In this document: positions 16,313 through 25,621 of the stretch, piece after piece
How the letters are laid out: every line of letters begins with the position of its first letter
How positions within the stretch are numbered: position 1 is the stretch's first letter
Assembly: GCA_002786855.1 (NCBI GenBank)
Contig: PCUU01000027.1
Location: 1 to 42,023, forward strand
DNA: 42,023 bases
Origin: Cytophagales bacterium CG12_big_fil_rev_8_21_14_0_65_40_12
GTDB taxonomy: Bacteria; Bacteroidota; Bacteroidia; Cytophagales; Cyclobacteriaceae
Direction: 5' to 3'
Translations under genes and position numbers: made by a program
Notes under the pieces: generated by a model
Told to the model about the DNA's origin: nothing
Seen by the model: the letters and a program-made list of their open reading frames with translations, nothing else
Databases searched by the model: none

Positions 16313-17576
16313 ATTCTTTGATTTTGCGGTAAAGCGTTCGTTCAGAAATACCCAGGTCTTTGGCTGCATACTTTCGCTTATTGTTGTTTTTCTTCAACGC
16401 CTTAATGATCAATTCCTTTTCTTTCTTTTCAATCGACAATGATTCGTCCTCCATTTCATGCGAAATGTCTTCGACTTTGTCATCCTCGTAGTCGTCCGCA
16501 AACTCAATGGGTTTGGGTTCTAAGTAGTAGGAGTCGCTTAATGAAGTGTCACTTGTGCTGTTCACTACAGAAGATAAGCTATCATCAATGTTCCTGAATA
16601 GATTAGGATGATCCCTGATGGCACTTTCTTTAATATCGCCAGACTCTAAGATATCGTGCACTAGTTTTTTTAATTCGGTCATGTCTTTTTTCATGTCGAA
16701 CAACACTTTGTACAATAAGTCTCTTTCATTGAGATTTTCAGCACCTTGAGCATCGGTGCTTTTGTACAAGGCTGGTAAGTTCGATCTGTTCTGGGGCAAA
16801 TATTTGACCAAAGTTTCCGCACTTACCTGCCGATCCATTTCTAATGCCGAAATTTGTTCTACTAAATTCTTCAGCTGGCGAATATTACCAGGAAAATTAT
16901 AGCGCAAAAGGATATTTTTTGCGGCATCATCCAAGCGGATGGAATCTACCCGATACTTTTCAGCAAAATCTGATGCGAATTTTCTGAACAATAGATCAAC
17001 ATCTGTTCCTCTATCTCTTAAAGGGGGAACTGAAATCGGAACAGTACTCAATCTGTAATAAAGGTCTTCTCTGAATTTTCCTTTATCTACTGCATTCAAC
17101 AAATCTACATTCGTTGCCGCGACAACGCGTACATCAGTTTTTTGCACTTTGGATGAGCCTACTTTAATGAACTCGCCATTTTCAAGCACTCTGAGTAATC
17201 TTGCTTGGGTAGACATTGGCATTTCACCGATTTCGTCTAAGAAGATGGTGCCGCCATCGGTAACCTCGAAATATCCTTTTCGGGCGTCATAAGCACCAGT
17301 GAACGATCCTTTCTCATGCCCGAATAATTCTGAATCAATTGTGCCTTCAGGAATTGCACCACAGTTGATGGCGATGAATTTGCCATGTTTTCGTGGGCTG
17401 AGTTGATGAATGATTTTTGAAAATGATTCCTTTCCGCTACCGCTTTCACCGTTGATCAAAACGGTCATGTCGGTTGGTGCCACTTGCGAGGCAATTTGTA
17501 TGGCGCGATTGAGCTGAGGGCTGTTCCCTATGATCCCAAATCTTTGCTTTATGCTTAGTATTTCGCTGTTATTCAA
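16299..17576 (-). CDS. Sigma-54-interacting transcriptional activator without receiver domain
   Basis: 425 aa. The AAA+ domain begins almost at the N-terminus: Walker A GESGSGKE (43-50), the sigma54-contact loop GSFTGA (90-95), Walker B IFLDE (111-115) and the R-finger region RVVAATNVDL. A long acidic linker (about 290-375) follows, then a Fis-type HTH (about 385-422; KRKYAAKDLGISERTLYRKIKEYEI). It has no receiver, GAF or PAS domain, so it is likely controlled by partner proteins or expression level. The usual contact motif is GAFTGA; here the second residue is Ser. It lies between miaB and lptE, a conserved neighbourhood in Bacteroidota. Its targets are not deducible. Confidence 0.92.
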   Translation of the reverse strand: MNNSEILSIKQRFGIIGNSPQLNRAIQIASQVAPTDMTVLINGESGSGKESFSKIIHQLSPRKHGKFIAINCGAIPEGTIDSELFGHEKGSFTGAYDARKGYFEVTDGGTIFLDEIGEMPMSTQARLLRVLENGEFIKVGSSKVQKTDVRVVAATNVDLLNAVDKGKFREDLYYRLSTVPISVPPLRDRGTDVDLLFRKFASDFAEKYRVDSIRLDDAAKNILLRYNFPGNIRQLKNLVEQISALEMDRQVSAETLVKYLPQNRSNLPALYKSTDAQGAENLNERDLLYKVLFDMKKDMTELKKLVHDILESGDIKESAIRDHPNLFRNIDDSLSSVVNSTSDTSLSDSYYLEPKPIEFADDYEDDKVEDISHEMEDESLSIEKKEKELIIKALKKNNNKRKYAAKDLGISERTLYRKIKEYEIE

Positions 17577-17590
17577 TGTTCTTTGTTGGA

Positions 17591-19063
17591 TTAAGATTCA
17601 ACTACTTCTCCAAATAATGTGGCGGTGGTGCAATCATGCACTAGCACATTTACGTAATCCCCTTTTTTATGACTACCTCGATCAAAAATGACTACTTTAT
17701 TGGCCGTATTTCTGCCTTGCAACTGTTCCTCTGATCGTTTTGAGGTACCTTCTACCAAAACCTGATGTACCTTTCCAAGATCAAGTTTATTTCTGCTCAA
17801 AGACATGGCTTGCTGCTTATTGATGATCTCTTGGAGCCTTCTTTTCTTGACATCTAAAGGAATGTCATCTTCAAATTTCTTTGCAGCTAAAGTTCCAGGT
17901 CTTTCAGAATAGAAAAACATGTAGGAAAAGTCGTATTGCACATAGTCCATTAGTGTTAAAGTGTCTTGATGTTCCTCTTCAGTCTCCGAGCAGAAACCTG
18001 CGATCATATCAGATGAAATCCCGCATTCTTCGCCTAAAATACGTCTTATAGCGTCCACACGATTGATGTACCATTCCCTATCATAAGTCCTGTTCATTAA
18101 ATCCAGCACTCGGCTATTTCCACTTTGGGCTGGCAAATGAATGTATTTGCAGATGTTGTCGTACTTTTTCATGGTGTAAAGTACCTCATCTGTAATGTCC
18201 TTAGGATGAGAAGTTGAAAAACGAATTCGCAACAATGGAGAGACCAGTGCCACCATCTCTAGCAGATTGGCAAAATTTACGACTTCAATCGCTTCAGCAG
18301 ATTTTTCCTTTTTCTCTAACCATGCTTTATTATTTTCTTCAGGCGACCATTTGTAGCTGTCTACATTCTGGCCCAAAAGCGTAACCTCTCTGTAGCCTTG
18401 GTCAAAAAGATCTTGTGCTTCTTTTAAAATTGAGTGAGGATCACGACTTCTTTCTCTTCCACGTGTAAAAGGCACAACGCAGAACGAGCACATGTTATCG
18501 CAACCACGCATTATTGAAATGAATGCTGTAATGCCATTAGAATTTAAGCGAACAGGGGAGATGTCGGCATAAGTTTCTTCACGCGATAAGAAGGTATTTA
18601 CAGCTTTTAGTCCCTCTTCGGCAGACTCTATTAACTTTGGCAAGTCTCTATAAGCATCAGGGCCGACAACTACATCGACTAATTTTTCTTCTTCAAGCAA
18701 TTTCTCTTTTAATCTCTCGGCCATGCAGCCTAAAACCCCAATGGTCAATTCGGGCTTACGCTTCTTAACATTGTTGAAATCAGACAGCCTTTTGCGAACA
18801 GTTTGCTCTGCCTTTTCTCGAATTGAACAGGTATTGAGGAAAATAACATCGGCTTGTTCGTACTCAGATGTGGTATCATAGCCATTGTCTTTCATGATAG
18901 AGCTTACAATTTCACTATCAGCGAAATTCATTTGGCATCCGTAGCTTTCGATGTAAAGCTTTTTGGTTTTGCCAGTATTCTCTTCTTTGGAAGTGCGAAC
19001 GGTTTCCATTGCCTCTTGGCTATTTCTATCGAGTATGTCTAGGTCTTGAATAAAGTTATCCAT
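17591..19063 (-). CDS. miaB: tRNA-2-methylthio-N6-dimethylallyladenosine synthase MiaB
   Basis: 490 aa. The N-terminal UPF0004 domain supplies three cluster cysteines, C43 (YGCQMN), C79 (NTCSIREKA) and C113 (GCMAERL). The radical-SAM motif CxxxCxxC is at C188, C192 and C195 within [23 protein letters not shown]-terminal TRAM domain ends in [14 protein letters not shown]. It adds a methylthio group to i6A37 in tRNA using two 4Fe-4S clusters. An insertion with a charged [11 protein letters not shown] stretch around residues 250-262 is common in Bacteroidota MiaB. It is the first gene of the minus-strand cluster, 14 nt upstream of the sigma54 activator. Confidence 0.96.
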   Translation of the reverse strand: MDNFIQDLDILDRNSQEAMETVRTSKEENTGKTKKLYIESYGCQMNFADSEIVSSIMKDNGYDTTSEYEQADVIFLNTCSIREKAEQTVRKRLSDFNNVKKRKPELTIGVLGCMAERLKEKLLEEEKLVDVVVGPDAYRDLPKLIESAEEGLKAVNTFLSREETYADISPVRLNSNGITAFISIMRGCDNMCSFCVVPFTRGRERSRDPHSILKEAQDLFDQGYREVTLLGQNVDSYKWSPEENNKAWLEKKEKSAEAIEVVNFANLLEMVALVSPLLRIRFSTSHPKDITDEVLYTMKKYDNICKYIHLPAQSGNSRVLDLMNRTYDREWYINRVDAIRRILGEECGISSDMIAGFCSETEEEHQDTLTLMDYVQYDFSYMFFYSERPGTLAAKKFEDDIPLDVKKRRLQEIINKQQAMSLSRNKLDLGKVHQVLVEGTSKRSEEQLQGRNTANKVVIFDRGSHKKGDYVNVLVHDCTTATLFGEVVES

Positions 19064-19402
19064 TGATTTCTAACGCTCCTTTGCTTGAATTCTAGGCCGC
19101 AAATATACGCTTTTTGGGCAAAGAAGTGACAGATTGGCAGCGAAGTGTTTTGAGCAAAGGAGTTAATGGTTTACAGAGGTGAAGGGCTCATTGCAGGTAT
19201 CAGTATTTGTTGTACTCCAATCATTGGAGTGACTGAATACCACTTACGAGGTATTAGGGAGCATTGAAATGGGTTTAGATTTGTTTTGAGTTTTTGCTAG
19301 ACAAGTGGATACTAATACGGTAAATTATTTTTAATGTACTATACTAAATCATCCTAGTCTATCATTAACTTGACCTAACTTTAACAAATCAACCAAAATT
19401 TT
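19064..19402. other. 339-nt intergenic region with a composite inverted repeat
   Basis: This is the divergent upstream region of miaB and the Kelch-like lipoprotein gene. I see no ORF or RNA gene. At 19214-19230 is ACTCC-AATCATT-GGAGT, a 7-bp stem with a 3-nt loop. It is flanked by GTATCAGT (19197-19204) and ACTGAATAC (19232-19240), which pair if one base bulges. There is no T tract, so it is not an intrinsic terminator; an operator or a transcribed structure is possible. The last 80 nt before 19403 are AT-rich and probably hold the lipoprotein promoter. Confidence 0.4.
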
Positions 19403-21037
19403 ATGAAACGATTAACATTAGCCTGTTCAATAATAGTTTTATTGACGGCTGTTTTTTTCTCCTGTAGCCCCAAAGATGAGGCTGTACTAATTCCAGAATA
19501 TGCGGTAACCATCACTCCAGTTGAAGCGGATAATGCGCCTGCATTACAGTCCTTTGCGCATGGAGTCAATGGAATGGATGTTCTGCTCTTTGCGGGTAGA
19601 ACTAATAGCGATAGCGACAATGGTGGTTTACATAAGATCAACGGTAACTCTAATTACTCTACAACATCTTTTGTTCCTCCATCTTTCAATGAGCTTTTTT
19701 ATGTGTACAATATTGAATCTAACGCAGCGCCATATACCATGTCGATGAGCGAAATGGTTGAAAGGTTGCAGGCTTATCATGCAGCACATCCTGGACCCGG
19801 AGATGTAATGCAAGCGATTCCCCAGATCATCGCAAAACTGGCTGATTACGGTACTGTTTTTAGAGCAACCAACCCACAAGTGACACAGGATGATGATTTT
19901 CTATACTTAGTTGGAGGCTATGGAACACCAATTGGTGCTGATACTGTTTCGGGTAAATATCAAACCTTCAATCAAGTAGCAAGGATCCATGTTCCTTCAA
20001 TGATCAATTTAGTGAAGAATCAGAATTTGGATCAGATCAATTGGAACGAATTGTTTGCTTTTGGTCGGAATGAAAAACTTATTGCTACAGGTGGAGAAGT
20101 GTATAAATTGGGGGATACTTTTTATCTATCTGGTGGGCATAATTTTGGAAGCTCAGCACCTGCAGCAAGTAATGGGCAACAATATTTAGATGCTGTTTAT
20201 CCTTTTACGCTAAGCACGATACTTGGTACAATAGATTTGACTATAAGTGTTGGGACTCCTATTACTGATGTGGCTATAAGTGAATTGGGAGACTCTATTG
20301 CTGATGCCAAGTCTGTTTTCAGAAGAAGGGATGGTCCGATTGTTCCATCGCTATTTTATGATGCCAGTAAGAATCTAACAGAAGGTTTAACTTTTTACGG
20401 AGGTGTTTTTCAGCCAGGGTCAAAAGGCATTGCCCCAAATGAGAATCCTGATTCTACCTACAATAGGGCTTGGAATTCAGCCATCTATATCCATCCTGCT
20501 TTTTCATCATCAAACCCAATTCCGGCAAGTCCTTATTATACGTTCGATTCTGGGTATGATCAAGGTAACTTGAACGTGTATTCTTGCGCAGATATTGAAT
20601 TCTACGATGCTTCGACAGCAACTGTACACACGCTGCTCATAGGTGGTATTGGTGACGGTCAAGGTCAGGCGCAAACGAGCATGTTGTCTGGGTTCACTAA
20701 TAGCCTGATGCATGTGAGGTATGATCTTGAGAGTGGTAAGAGTACACCAAAATTAGATTCAGAGAATATTTTTAACAGCGACAAATTTTACGGTGCGGAG
20801 TCGGCTTTCATTTTCAATACCAATGCGAACGTGGTTTTCACTAAAGTGAATGGTGAAACTACAGAGGTAATTGATGCGAATGCAACTTTCAAATCTGGTC
20901 AGGGTGTAGATGTTGGGTATATTTATGGGGGAATTGAAGCTTTTGATGCGACTCCTGGGACATATGGCCCTGGCAACTCGGCTGCTTCAAATAAAATCTG
21001 GAAAGTAACAATTACCAAGAACACGGTAAATCAATAG
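19403..21037 (+). CDS. Surface or periplasmic lipoprotein with Kelch-like propeller
   Basis: 544 aa with a lipoprotein signal (FFSC, Cys about residue 21). Recurrent short strands with paired glycines (LYLVGGYGT, FYLSGGHNFG, LTFYGGVF, TLLIGGIGDG, YIYGGIEAF) suggest a Kelch-type beta-propeller. No catalytic motif is visible. I do not recognise a named family. Lipidation implies the outer membrane, facing either side. It is a single-gene unit flanked by a long upstream region and a shared terminator, with no functional partner nearby. Confidence 0.8.
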   Translation: MKRLTLACSIIVLLTAVFFSCSPKDEAVLIPEYAVTITPVEADNAPALQSFAHGVNGMDVLLFAGRTNSDSDNGGLHKINGNSNYSTTSFVPPSFNELFYVYNIESNAAPYTMSMSEMVERLQAYHAAHPGPGDVMQAIPQIIAKLADYGTVFRATNPQVTQDDDFLYLVGGYGTPIGADTVSGKYQTFNQVARIHVPSMINLVKNQNLDQINWNELFAFGRNEKLIATGGEVYKLGDTFYLSGGHNFGSSAPAASNGQQYLDAVYPFTLSTILGTIDLTISVGTPITDVAISELGDSIADAKSVFRRRDGPIVPSLFYDASKNLTEGLTFYGGVFQPGSKGIAPNENPDSTYNRAWNSAIYIHPAFSSSNPIPASPYYTFDSGYDQGNLNVYSCADIEFYDASTATVHTLLIGGIGDGQGQAQTSMLSGFTNSLMHVRYDLESGKSTPKLDSENIFNSDKFYGAESAFIFNTNANVVFTKVNGETTEVIDANATFKSGQGVDVGYIYGGIEAFDATPGTYGPGNSAASNKIWKVTITKNTVNQ

Positions 21038-21059
21038 ATATATTTCTACTATATGGAAG

Positions 21060-21092
21060 GGCCTTTGGGAGTAATCTTGAAGGCCTTTTTTT
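21060..21092. terminator. Terminator between the Kelch-like lipoprotein and pabB
   Basis: GGCCTT (21060-21065) pairs with AAGGCC (21080-21085) around a 14-nt loop and is followed by seven T on the plus strand. The T tract runs into the stop codon of the convergent pabB gene. Confidence 0.7.
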
Positions 21093-22386
21093 ATGTCTCA
21101 AAGCGCTTTAGCAAAGAAAAAAGCGCCTTGGCTTTTACCATGCATTCGTCATGTTCATTTTCTGGAATGGAATCATACGTTATTGCGCTGCCTACCTGAA
21201 ATGAGTAAACGCTCTTCTCTTTGTTCAAGAAGAGACTTCTGATCAAAACGTTGAAATCGAAGTTTCCATCTGGAGTTATGTAGCCTGCCGCACCAGAAAA
21301 TGGTCCTCGCTTGGTGTTTTCATATCGCTCAATGAGTTGCATCACTTTTACCTTAGGAGCGCCAGTCATGCTGCCCATTGGGAAGGCGTTTTTGATGGCT
21401 TCGGCCCAATTTACATCATCTCTTTTCTCAGCGACAATTGTAGAAATCATTTGATGAACTTGGTGGAAAGAGTAGATTCCAAAAATCTCTTCAACCTTAA
21501 CTGAACCAATTTCGGAAGACCTGGCCAAGTCATTTCTCACAAGGTCAACAATCATCATATTTTCTGCCAACTCTTTTTCATCCGAACGGAGCTCTTTGGC
21601 CAACCTTTGGTCTTCAATAGGATTGGGATCTCTTGGCCTTGTGCCTTTAATCGGCTGAGATATTAATTGCTTTCCTGTTTTTTTTAAGAATCTTTCTGGC
21701 GAAGCACAAATGATATAATGCTGATTGTGCTTCTGAAGACTTGAAAAAGGATTGGGTGAAATCCCGTTAAGCTCGCTGTAAAGTTGAATGGGGTCGACTT
21801 CATCAAGCCTACCATGAAACTCTTGGCAATAGTTGATTTCGTAACAATCTCCTTCTTCAATATGTTCGCGAAGCTTATTTACAGTATTTATGTATTCCGC
21901 TTTACTGACACTTTCTGTTGGCTTTGAAAGCTTGTTATTGAATTGTATAGGCTTGAAGTTTTCAATTTCTTGAAGTAACGAAGTGTTTTCAGAATGAATA
22001 ATCAACTCGTCTCCTTCAAAAATCAACAAATGCTCTGGTTCGAAAAAGGAGAGGTCTTGAAATCCTAATCGGTCTTGATTTTTGCTTTGGAGTTTTTCAA
22101 TACTGTTTTTGAGGTCGTAGCCCAAATAACCGAAGAGCCAAGCATTTTTGTGAAAGTCAGCAAGAGTCCGAAATGGCGATTGACCCTCATTGAGTACTCT
22201 TTTGGAACCAACGGCCATGCAATGCATAAAGCCATCATACGGATATTCAATTTGATTGGAATCATAATACGCGAAGTGCGAATGAGTATTTGCCCAATAC
22301 AGAGCTTGCTTTATAAATGCCGGTTTATTCGCTAAAATGACCTTCTCCAACTGTAGATTTTGAATGGCGCAAAGATAAGAAAGCAT
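21091..22386 (-). CDS. pabB: Aminodeoxychorismate synthase component I (PabB-type)
   Basis: 431 aa of the chorismate-binding family. The catalytic half shows PIKGTRPRDPNP, where Lys in the PIKGT motif is typical of PabB rather than the PIAGT of TrpE. It also shows ENMMIVDLVRNDLARS, MGSMTGAPKVKVMQLIERYE and RGPFSGAAGYI. It converts chorismate, with ammonia from a glutaminase subunit, to aminodeoxychorismate for folate synthesis. No pabA or pabC is adjacent. The N-terminal dozen residues are not clearly conserved and the true start could be slightly downstream. It is about 57 nt upstream of nothing related: the next minus-strand gene has its own terminator. Confidence 0.88.
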   Translation of the reverse strand: MLSYLCAIQNLQLEKVILANKPAFIKQALYWANTHSHFAYYDSNQIEYPYDGFMHCMAVGSKRVLNEGQSPFRTLADFHKNAWLFGYLGYDLKNSIEKLQSKNQDRLGFQDLSFFEPEHLLIFEGDELIIHSENTSLLQEIENFKPIQFNNKLSKPTESVSKAEYINTVNKLREHIEEGDCYEINYCQEFHGRLDEVDPIQLYSELNGISPNPFSSLQKHNQHYIICASPERFLKKTGKQLISQPIKGTRPRDPNPIEDQRLAKELRSDEKELAENMMIVDLVRNDLARSSEIGSVKVEEIFGIYSFHQVHQMISTIVAEKRDDVNWAEAIKNAFPMGSMTGAPKVKVMQLIERYENTKRGPFSGAAGYITPDGNFDFNVLIRSLFLNKEKSVYSFQVGSAITYDSIPENEHDECMVKAKALFSLLKRFET

Positions 22387-22397
22387 AAGCCATAAAA

Positions 22398-22420
22398 AAG
22401 GAAGCCTTTTGAGCTTCCTT
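22398..22420 (-). terminator. Terminator of the YceI lipoprotein gene
   Basis: An 8-bp perfect stem (22398-22405 with 22413-22420) with a 7-nt loop is followed on the minus strand by six T. It lies directly after the YceI lipoprotein stop and before pabB. Confidence 0.85.
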
Positions 22421-22443
22421 CCCTAATTAAGATTTCTATTCAA

Positions 22444-23184
22444 TTACATAGTGGCGCTAGTACCAGCTTCTAATGAGAAGCCAACGTTCACAGTGTTATA
22501 AATAAATTGGTCTTTTGCTTTGTCTACAGCACTTGCTTCGTCACCGTACATTAAGCCCCAGTCAGTTCTGTTAATGTTAAAATTGGCTGCTGCCTTGATC
22601 ACACCATCAGCGATCGACACGCTTGCTGGGAAAGTGATGTTTTTAGTTGTGCCTCTCATTGTCAAGTTACCAGAGATCATGTGAGTAGGATTGGCCACCA
22701 TGATTTCGCTCATTTTTGCTGGAGCAAAGTCAGTTTTGAATTCCTCATTGTCAGCTGCTACATCAGCCGCATTGAAAACAGCCACTGAAGTCACTTCGAA
22801 AGTCGCAGTTGAGTGGGTAGCAGCATCAAAGAAATCTGCAGACATTAAATGACCTACCAATTTTGCATTGTTTTCGTTGTCAGCAGGAATGTCAAGGCTT
22901 TTCAATGAAGTGATGTCAATCACAAAATTACCAGCAACGATTTCATTACCTGATACTTTGATTTCTCCTGCAGAGATGTCGATGGTGCCATTGTGCTTGC
23001 CAGCTGGTTTGCTGCCAATCCAAGTAACGATGCTATTGTCTACATTTACTGCCAGAGCAGTTGCTTCTGCAGCGCTAGCAACTTCTTTTGCATCAGAGGT
23101 TTCAACGGTTGAACCTTTTGCACCACATGAGGCCACGAATAATACTAGGGCCAAAAGAGCCAAAGTTGATTTTAAAGTTTTCAT
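22444..23184 (-). CDS. YceI family lipoprotein
   Basis: 246 aa. The signal ends in the lipobox LFVASC (Cys20), so it is a lipoprotein, unlike the two secreted YceI proteins near 10-12 kb. After an Ala-rich linker (22-45) the YceI domain begins with NSIVTWIGSKPAGKHNGTI. It includes LVGHLMSADFFDAATHSTATFEVT, the GNLTMRGTTKNITFPASV strand pair, NINRTDWGLMYGDEASAVDKAKDQFIYNTVNVGFSLEA and a short Ala/Thr tail. The HLMSADFFD motif is the best conserved part of the family. It probably binds isoprenoid-type lipid at the membrane face. It is monocistronic. Confidence 0.93.
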   Translation of the reverse strand: MKTLKSTLALLALVLFVASCGAKGSTVETSDAKEVASAAEATALAVNVDNSIVTWIGSKPAGKHNGTIDISAGEIKVSGNEIVAGNFVIDITSLKSLDIPADNENNAKLVGHLMSADFFDAATHSTATFEVTSVAVFNAADVAADNEEFKTDFAPAKMSEIMVANPTHMISGNLTMRGTTKNITFPASVSIADGVIKAAANFNINRTDWGLMYGDEASAVDKAKDQFIYNTVNVGFSLEAGTSATM

Positions 23185-23326
23185 TTTTGATTTAATTAAT
23201 TGTTGTTAATTGCTTTCCTAAATTTGAACATCCTGACAACCCAAAAGGGGATGGATTGTTTCAATTTGTCTGCAAAACTACATTGATGCAATGAAAGTTC
23301 AATGTATATACATATAATTTAATTTT

Positions 23327-23842
23327 ATGGCAATAATTAAGGCTGCAAAGGGTTTAAAGCCCATTTTTGGCGAAGCATGTTTTTTGGCTGATAATGCCTC
23401 GGTGATTGGCGATGTAAAAATGGGAGATCATTGTAGCGTTTGGTTCAATGCAGTGGTGCGTGGCGATGTTTGCCGAATCGAAATTGGTGATAATTGCAAT
23501 ATCCAAGATGGAGCAGTAATTCATGGTACACTCAATCACTCAAATACCATTTTAGGCAAGAATGTGAGTATCGGGCATAATGCGATTGTTCATGGTTGTA
23601 TAGTTGAAGATAATGTGCTCATTGGCATGGGAGCGATTGTAATGGACAATGCCGTGATCAAAACGGGATCAATGATCGCTGCAGGGGCGGTTGTTTTGGC
23701 CAATACCATTGTGGAGGAAGACTCACTTTATGCAGGAACCCCAGCCAAAAAGATCAAAGATATTGACGCCAAACTCCGACAGGTAATTGATAAAACACCA
23801 GAAAACTACATCATGTACAGCACCTGGATTGGAGAGGTCTGA
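23327..23842 (+). CDS. Gamma carbonic anhydrase-like hexapeptide-repeat protein
   Basis: 171 aa. A left-handed beta-helix of hexapeptide repeats runs from about residue 20 to 125, followed by a C-terminal helix (about 135-160). The three zinc-ligand histidines are present: H66 in GAVIHGT, H84 in SIGHNAI and H89 in IVHGC. The family (YrdA/PaaY/CaiE-like) includes gamma carbonic anhydrases and related acyltransferase-fold proteins, so catalysis is probable but not certain. It forms a trimer with metal sites at the subunit interfaces. It stands 60 nt ahead of the DinB gene and may be co-transcribed with it. A 12-bp AT-rich palindrome (23302-23313) lies just upstream. Confidence 0.9.
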   Translation: MAIIKAAKGLKPIFGEACFLADNASVIGDVKMGDHCSVWFNAVVRGDVCRIEIGDNCNIQDGAVIHGTLNHSNTILGKNVSIGHNAIVHGCIVEDNVLIGMGAIVMDNAVIKTGSMIAAGAVVLANTIVEEDSLYAGTPAKKIKDIDAKLRQVIDKTPENYIMYSTWIGEV

Positions 23843-23902
23843 GCAGCATGATTTAGGCATTAATTCCTTGTTTAGTTTTTAGATTTTCCTTTAACTTGAA
23901 AT

Positions 23903-24415
23903 ATGATAGCACTACCCGAACTGGGAGAGTATAACCCATTTTATCAGCCCTATATTGACCAGCTCAAAGGGGTAGATCTTTTGTCGAAGTTGAGCACCCA
24001 GAAAGTCGAAATAGCTGAGCTTTTTAAATCCATTGGTGAAGAAAGGGCCAACTATGCTTATGCCGAAGGGAAGTGGACCATCAAGGAAGTGCTAAATCAC
24101 ATCAACGATGTGGAAAGGATTTTTACTTATCGTGCTTTGGCCATCGCTAGGGGAGATTTGCAGTCTTTACCAGGCATGGACCAAGATAATTATCAATTGA
24201 ACGCCAGAAAAAACCTGAGAAGCTTCGATAGTCTGATCAACGAGTTTATTGCCATTAGAGAAAGTTCTATCCACTTTTTTAACAATATTTCAGAAGAAGA
24301 AAGCCTTAAAATTGGTACTGCCAGCAATAACCCTGTAAGTGTTCGTGCCTTGGCGGGCATGGTTGTGGGGCATGCGGCCCATCACATAATGATTTTGAAA
24401 GAAAGATATCTGTAA
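23903..24415 (+). CDS. DinB/YfiT-like four-helix metal-binding protein
   Basis: 170 aa. The DinB fold is suggested by WTIKEVLNHINDVERIF (His66) and the C-terminal GHAAHHIMILKERYL (His157 and His161 the likely metal ligands). Family members include thiol-dependent transferases such as bacillithiol S-transferases and many of unknown function. No DNA-repair role should be assumed from the name. Its stop codon overlaps the start of the thioesterase gene in a TAATG junction, so the two are translationally coupled. Confidence 0.88.
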   Translation: MIALPELGEYNPFYQPYIDQLKGVDLLSKLSTQKVEIAELFKSIGEERANYAYAEGKWTIKEVLNHINDVERIFTYRALAIARGDLQSLPGMDQDNYQLNARKNLRSFDSLINEFIAIRESSIHFFNNISEEESLKIGTASNNPVSVRALAGMVVGHAAHHIMILKERYL

Positions 24416-24936
24416 TGTTTATCCTAGATCCCAACAAACAATATCCAACAGAAACTGAATCAAGGGTTGTCATCCGTTTTCAGGATTGCGACCCATTGAG
24501 GCATTTGAACAATGCCAAATACTTCGACTACTTCTTTAATGCCCGCGAAGATCAAGTCCCCAAAATTTATGGAGTTGAAATGAAGGATTTTATCCTTTCG
24601 TACGATGCGGTTTGGGTGGTTTATAATCATCATATCGCCTATTTAAAACCCGCCAATATGGGTGAATGGGTAAAAATTAATTCAAGAGTGGTATGGTTTA
24701 ATGAGAATACGCTAGTGGTAGAATATTGTATGTTCGATGATTCCAAAAGCTATTTGAAAACCTTGATGTGGACGACCTTTAAATATGTAGGCATGAATAC
24801 CAGCCGAACAGTCGAGCATTCAGAGGAGGTTTCAGCTTATTTGAAGGCCATCCTTTATCCTAATGTGGACTATCACCCACATAAGTTTGATGATCGAGTA
24901 CAACAAGTTAAAAATCTACTAAGACCAACCATTTGA
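24415..24936 (+). CDS. Acyl-CoA thioesterase, 4HBT hotdog fold
   Basis: 173 aa. The RFQDCDPLRHLNNAKYFDYF segment at residues 21-40 matches the 4-hydroxybenzoyl-CoA thioesterase active-site pattern, D-x-D-x-x-x-H-x-N-N. The expected hotdog strands follow. It should hydrolyse an acyl-CoA; the chain length cannot be told. It is coupled to the DinB gene by the TAATG overlap. A 6-bp inverted repeat without a T tract (24950-24955 with 24965-24970) follows it. Confidence 0.86.
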   Translation: MFILDPNKQYPTETESRVVIRFQDCDPLRHLNNAKYFDYFFNAREDQVPKIYGVEMKDFILSYDAVWVVYNHHIAYLKPANMGEWVKINSRVVWFNENTLVVEYCMFDDSKSYLKTLMWTTFKYVGMNTSRTVEHSEEVSAYLKAILYPNVDYHPHKFDDRVQQVKNLLRPTI

Positions 24937-25029
24937 TTTATCAATTAAGTAGCCTAAATTATAAAGGCTAACGCGTTCCAATTTTCGTTTTGATCAAATT
25001 TTATTTCGCAACATTTTCAATTTTATCTC

Positions 25030-25587
25030 ATGAATACCTCCGATTTTGACCACACCGATTTAGAGGCCGTAAAGGCGAAAATTAAAGATTCAGGCCAATC
25101 CTATCTAATAGTTGATTCTGAAGACAATTCTGATGACTACATGAATTTTCTTTTCACGGGTTATTATGAAGGCAAAGAAGTGGTTTTTGATGCTGCCTTA
25201 TACACCTTGAAAATCCAACATACCAGCGAAATGTATGAAATCGCTGAACACGAAGCTGCAAAACGGTTTCCGGAATATCGCTCTATTGCTTATGAAGAAG
25301 ATGAAAATGGTGACATCGCACCCCTAGGCGACCTTGAAGAGGAAATTGGCCTCTATATGGCAGAGGTAATGGAAGAATTGGAAGAAGAGGAGGCTGTTAA
25401 GGTGCAAGAGCATGTTGACATTGACGAGAATTCAGAGGAAAGTGTCGGTCTCGATATCGGTTTGAATGTCGAGAAAGTGACTCCCGAAGTGATTGAGAAA
25501 TTCATTGAAGACTTTAAAAATGATGCGCTTGAGCTGGATGCCACATTTTACACCTTCCAAATGGAAGATGATGACGATGAGGATTGA
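25030..25587 (+). CDS. Acidic conserved-looking protein of unknown function
   Basis: 185 aa, very acidic, no signal peptide or membrane helix. The N-terminal half (1-95) reads like a folded domain with alternating hydrophobic strands (SYLIVDSEDN, DYMNFLFTGYYEGKEVVFDAALYTLKIQHTSEMYEIAEHEAAKRFPEY). A Glu-rich helical stretch at about 105-125 and a closing segment ending in a DDDDED tail follow. I do not recognise the family. The ATG is close to a purine-poor upstream region, as usual here. The next gene is convergent and the 34-nt gap holds no clear terminator. Confidence 0.75.
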   Translation: MNTSDFDHTDLEAVKAKIKDSGQSYLIVDSEDNSDDYMNFLFTGYYEGKEVVFDAALYTLKIQHTSEMYEIAEHEAAKRFPEYRSIAYEEDENGDIAPLGDLEEEIGLYMAEVMEELEEEEAVKVQEHVDIDENSEESVGLDIGLNVEKVTPEVIEKFIEDFKNDALELDATFYTFQMEDDDDED

Positions 25588-25621
25588 TCCTTCATCTAAT
25601 ACCGAGTGATTAACGCAAGGC

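Noticed and set aside
16313-16369. 19-codon upstream extension of the LptE lipoprotein
   Set aside because: It lies inside the sigma54-activator gene and would move the lipobox far from the N-terminus.
23302-23313. ATGTATATACAT palindrome before the gamma carbonic anhydrase gene
   Set aside because: Pure alternating AT-rich sequence just upstream of a start codon; such palindromes are common by chance and no regulator is implied.
24950-24970. 6-bp inverted repeat after the thioesterase gene, considered as a terminator
   Set aside because: No T tract on either strand and a 9-nt AT-rich loop; too weak to call.
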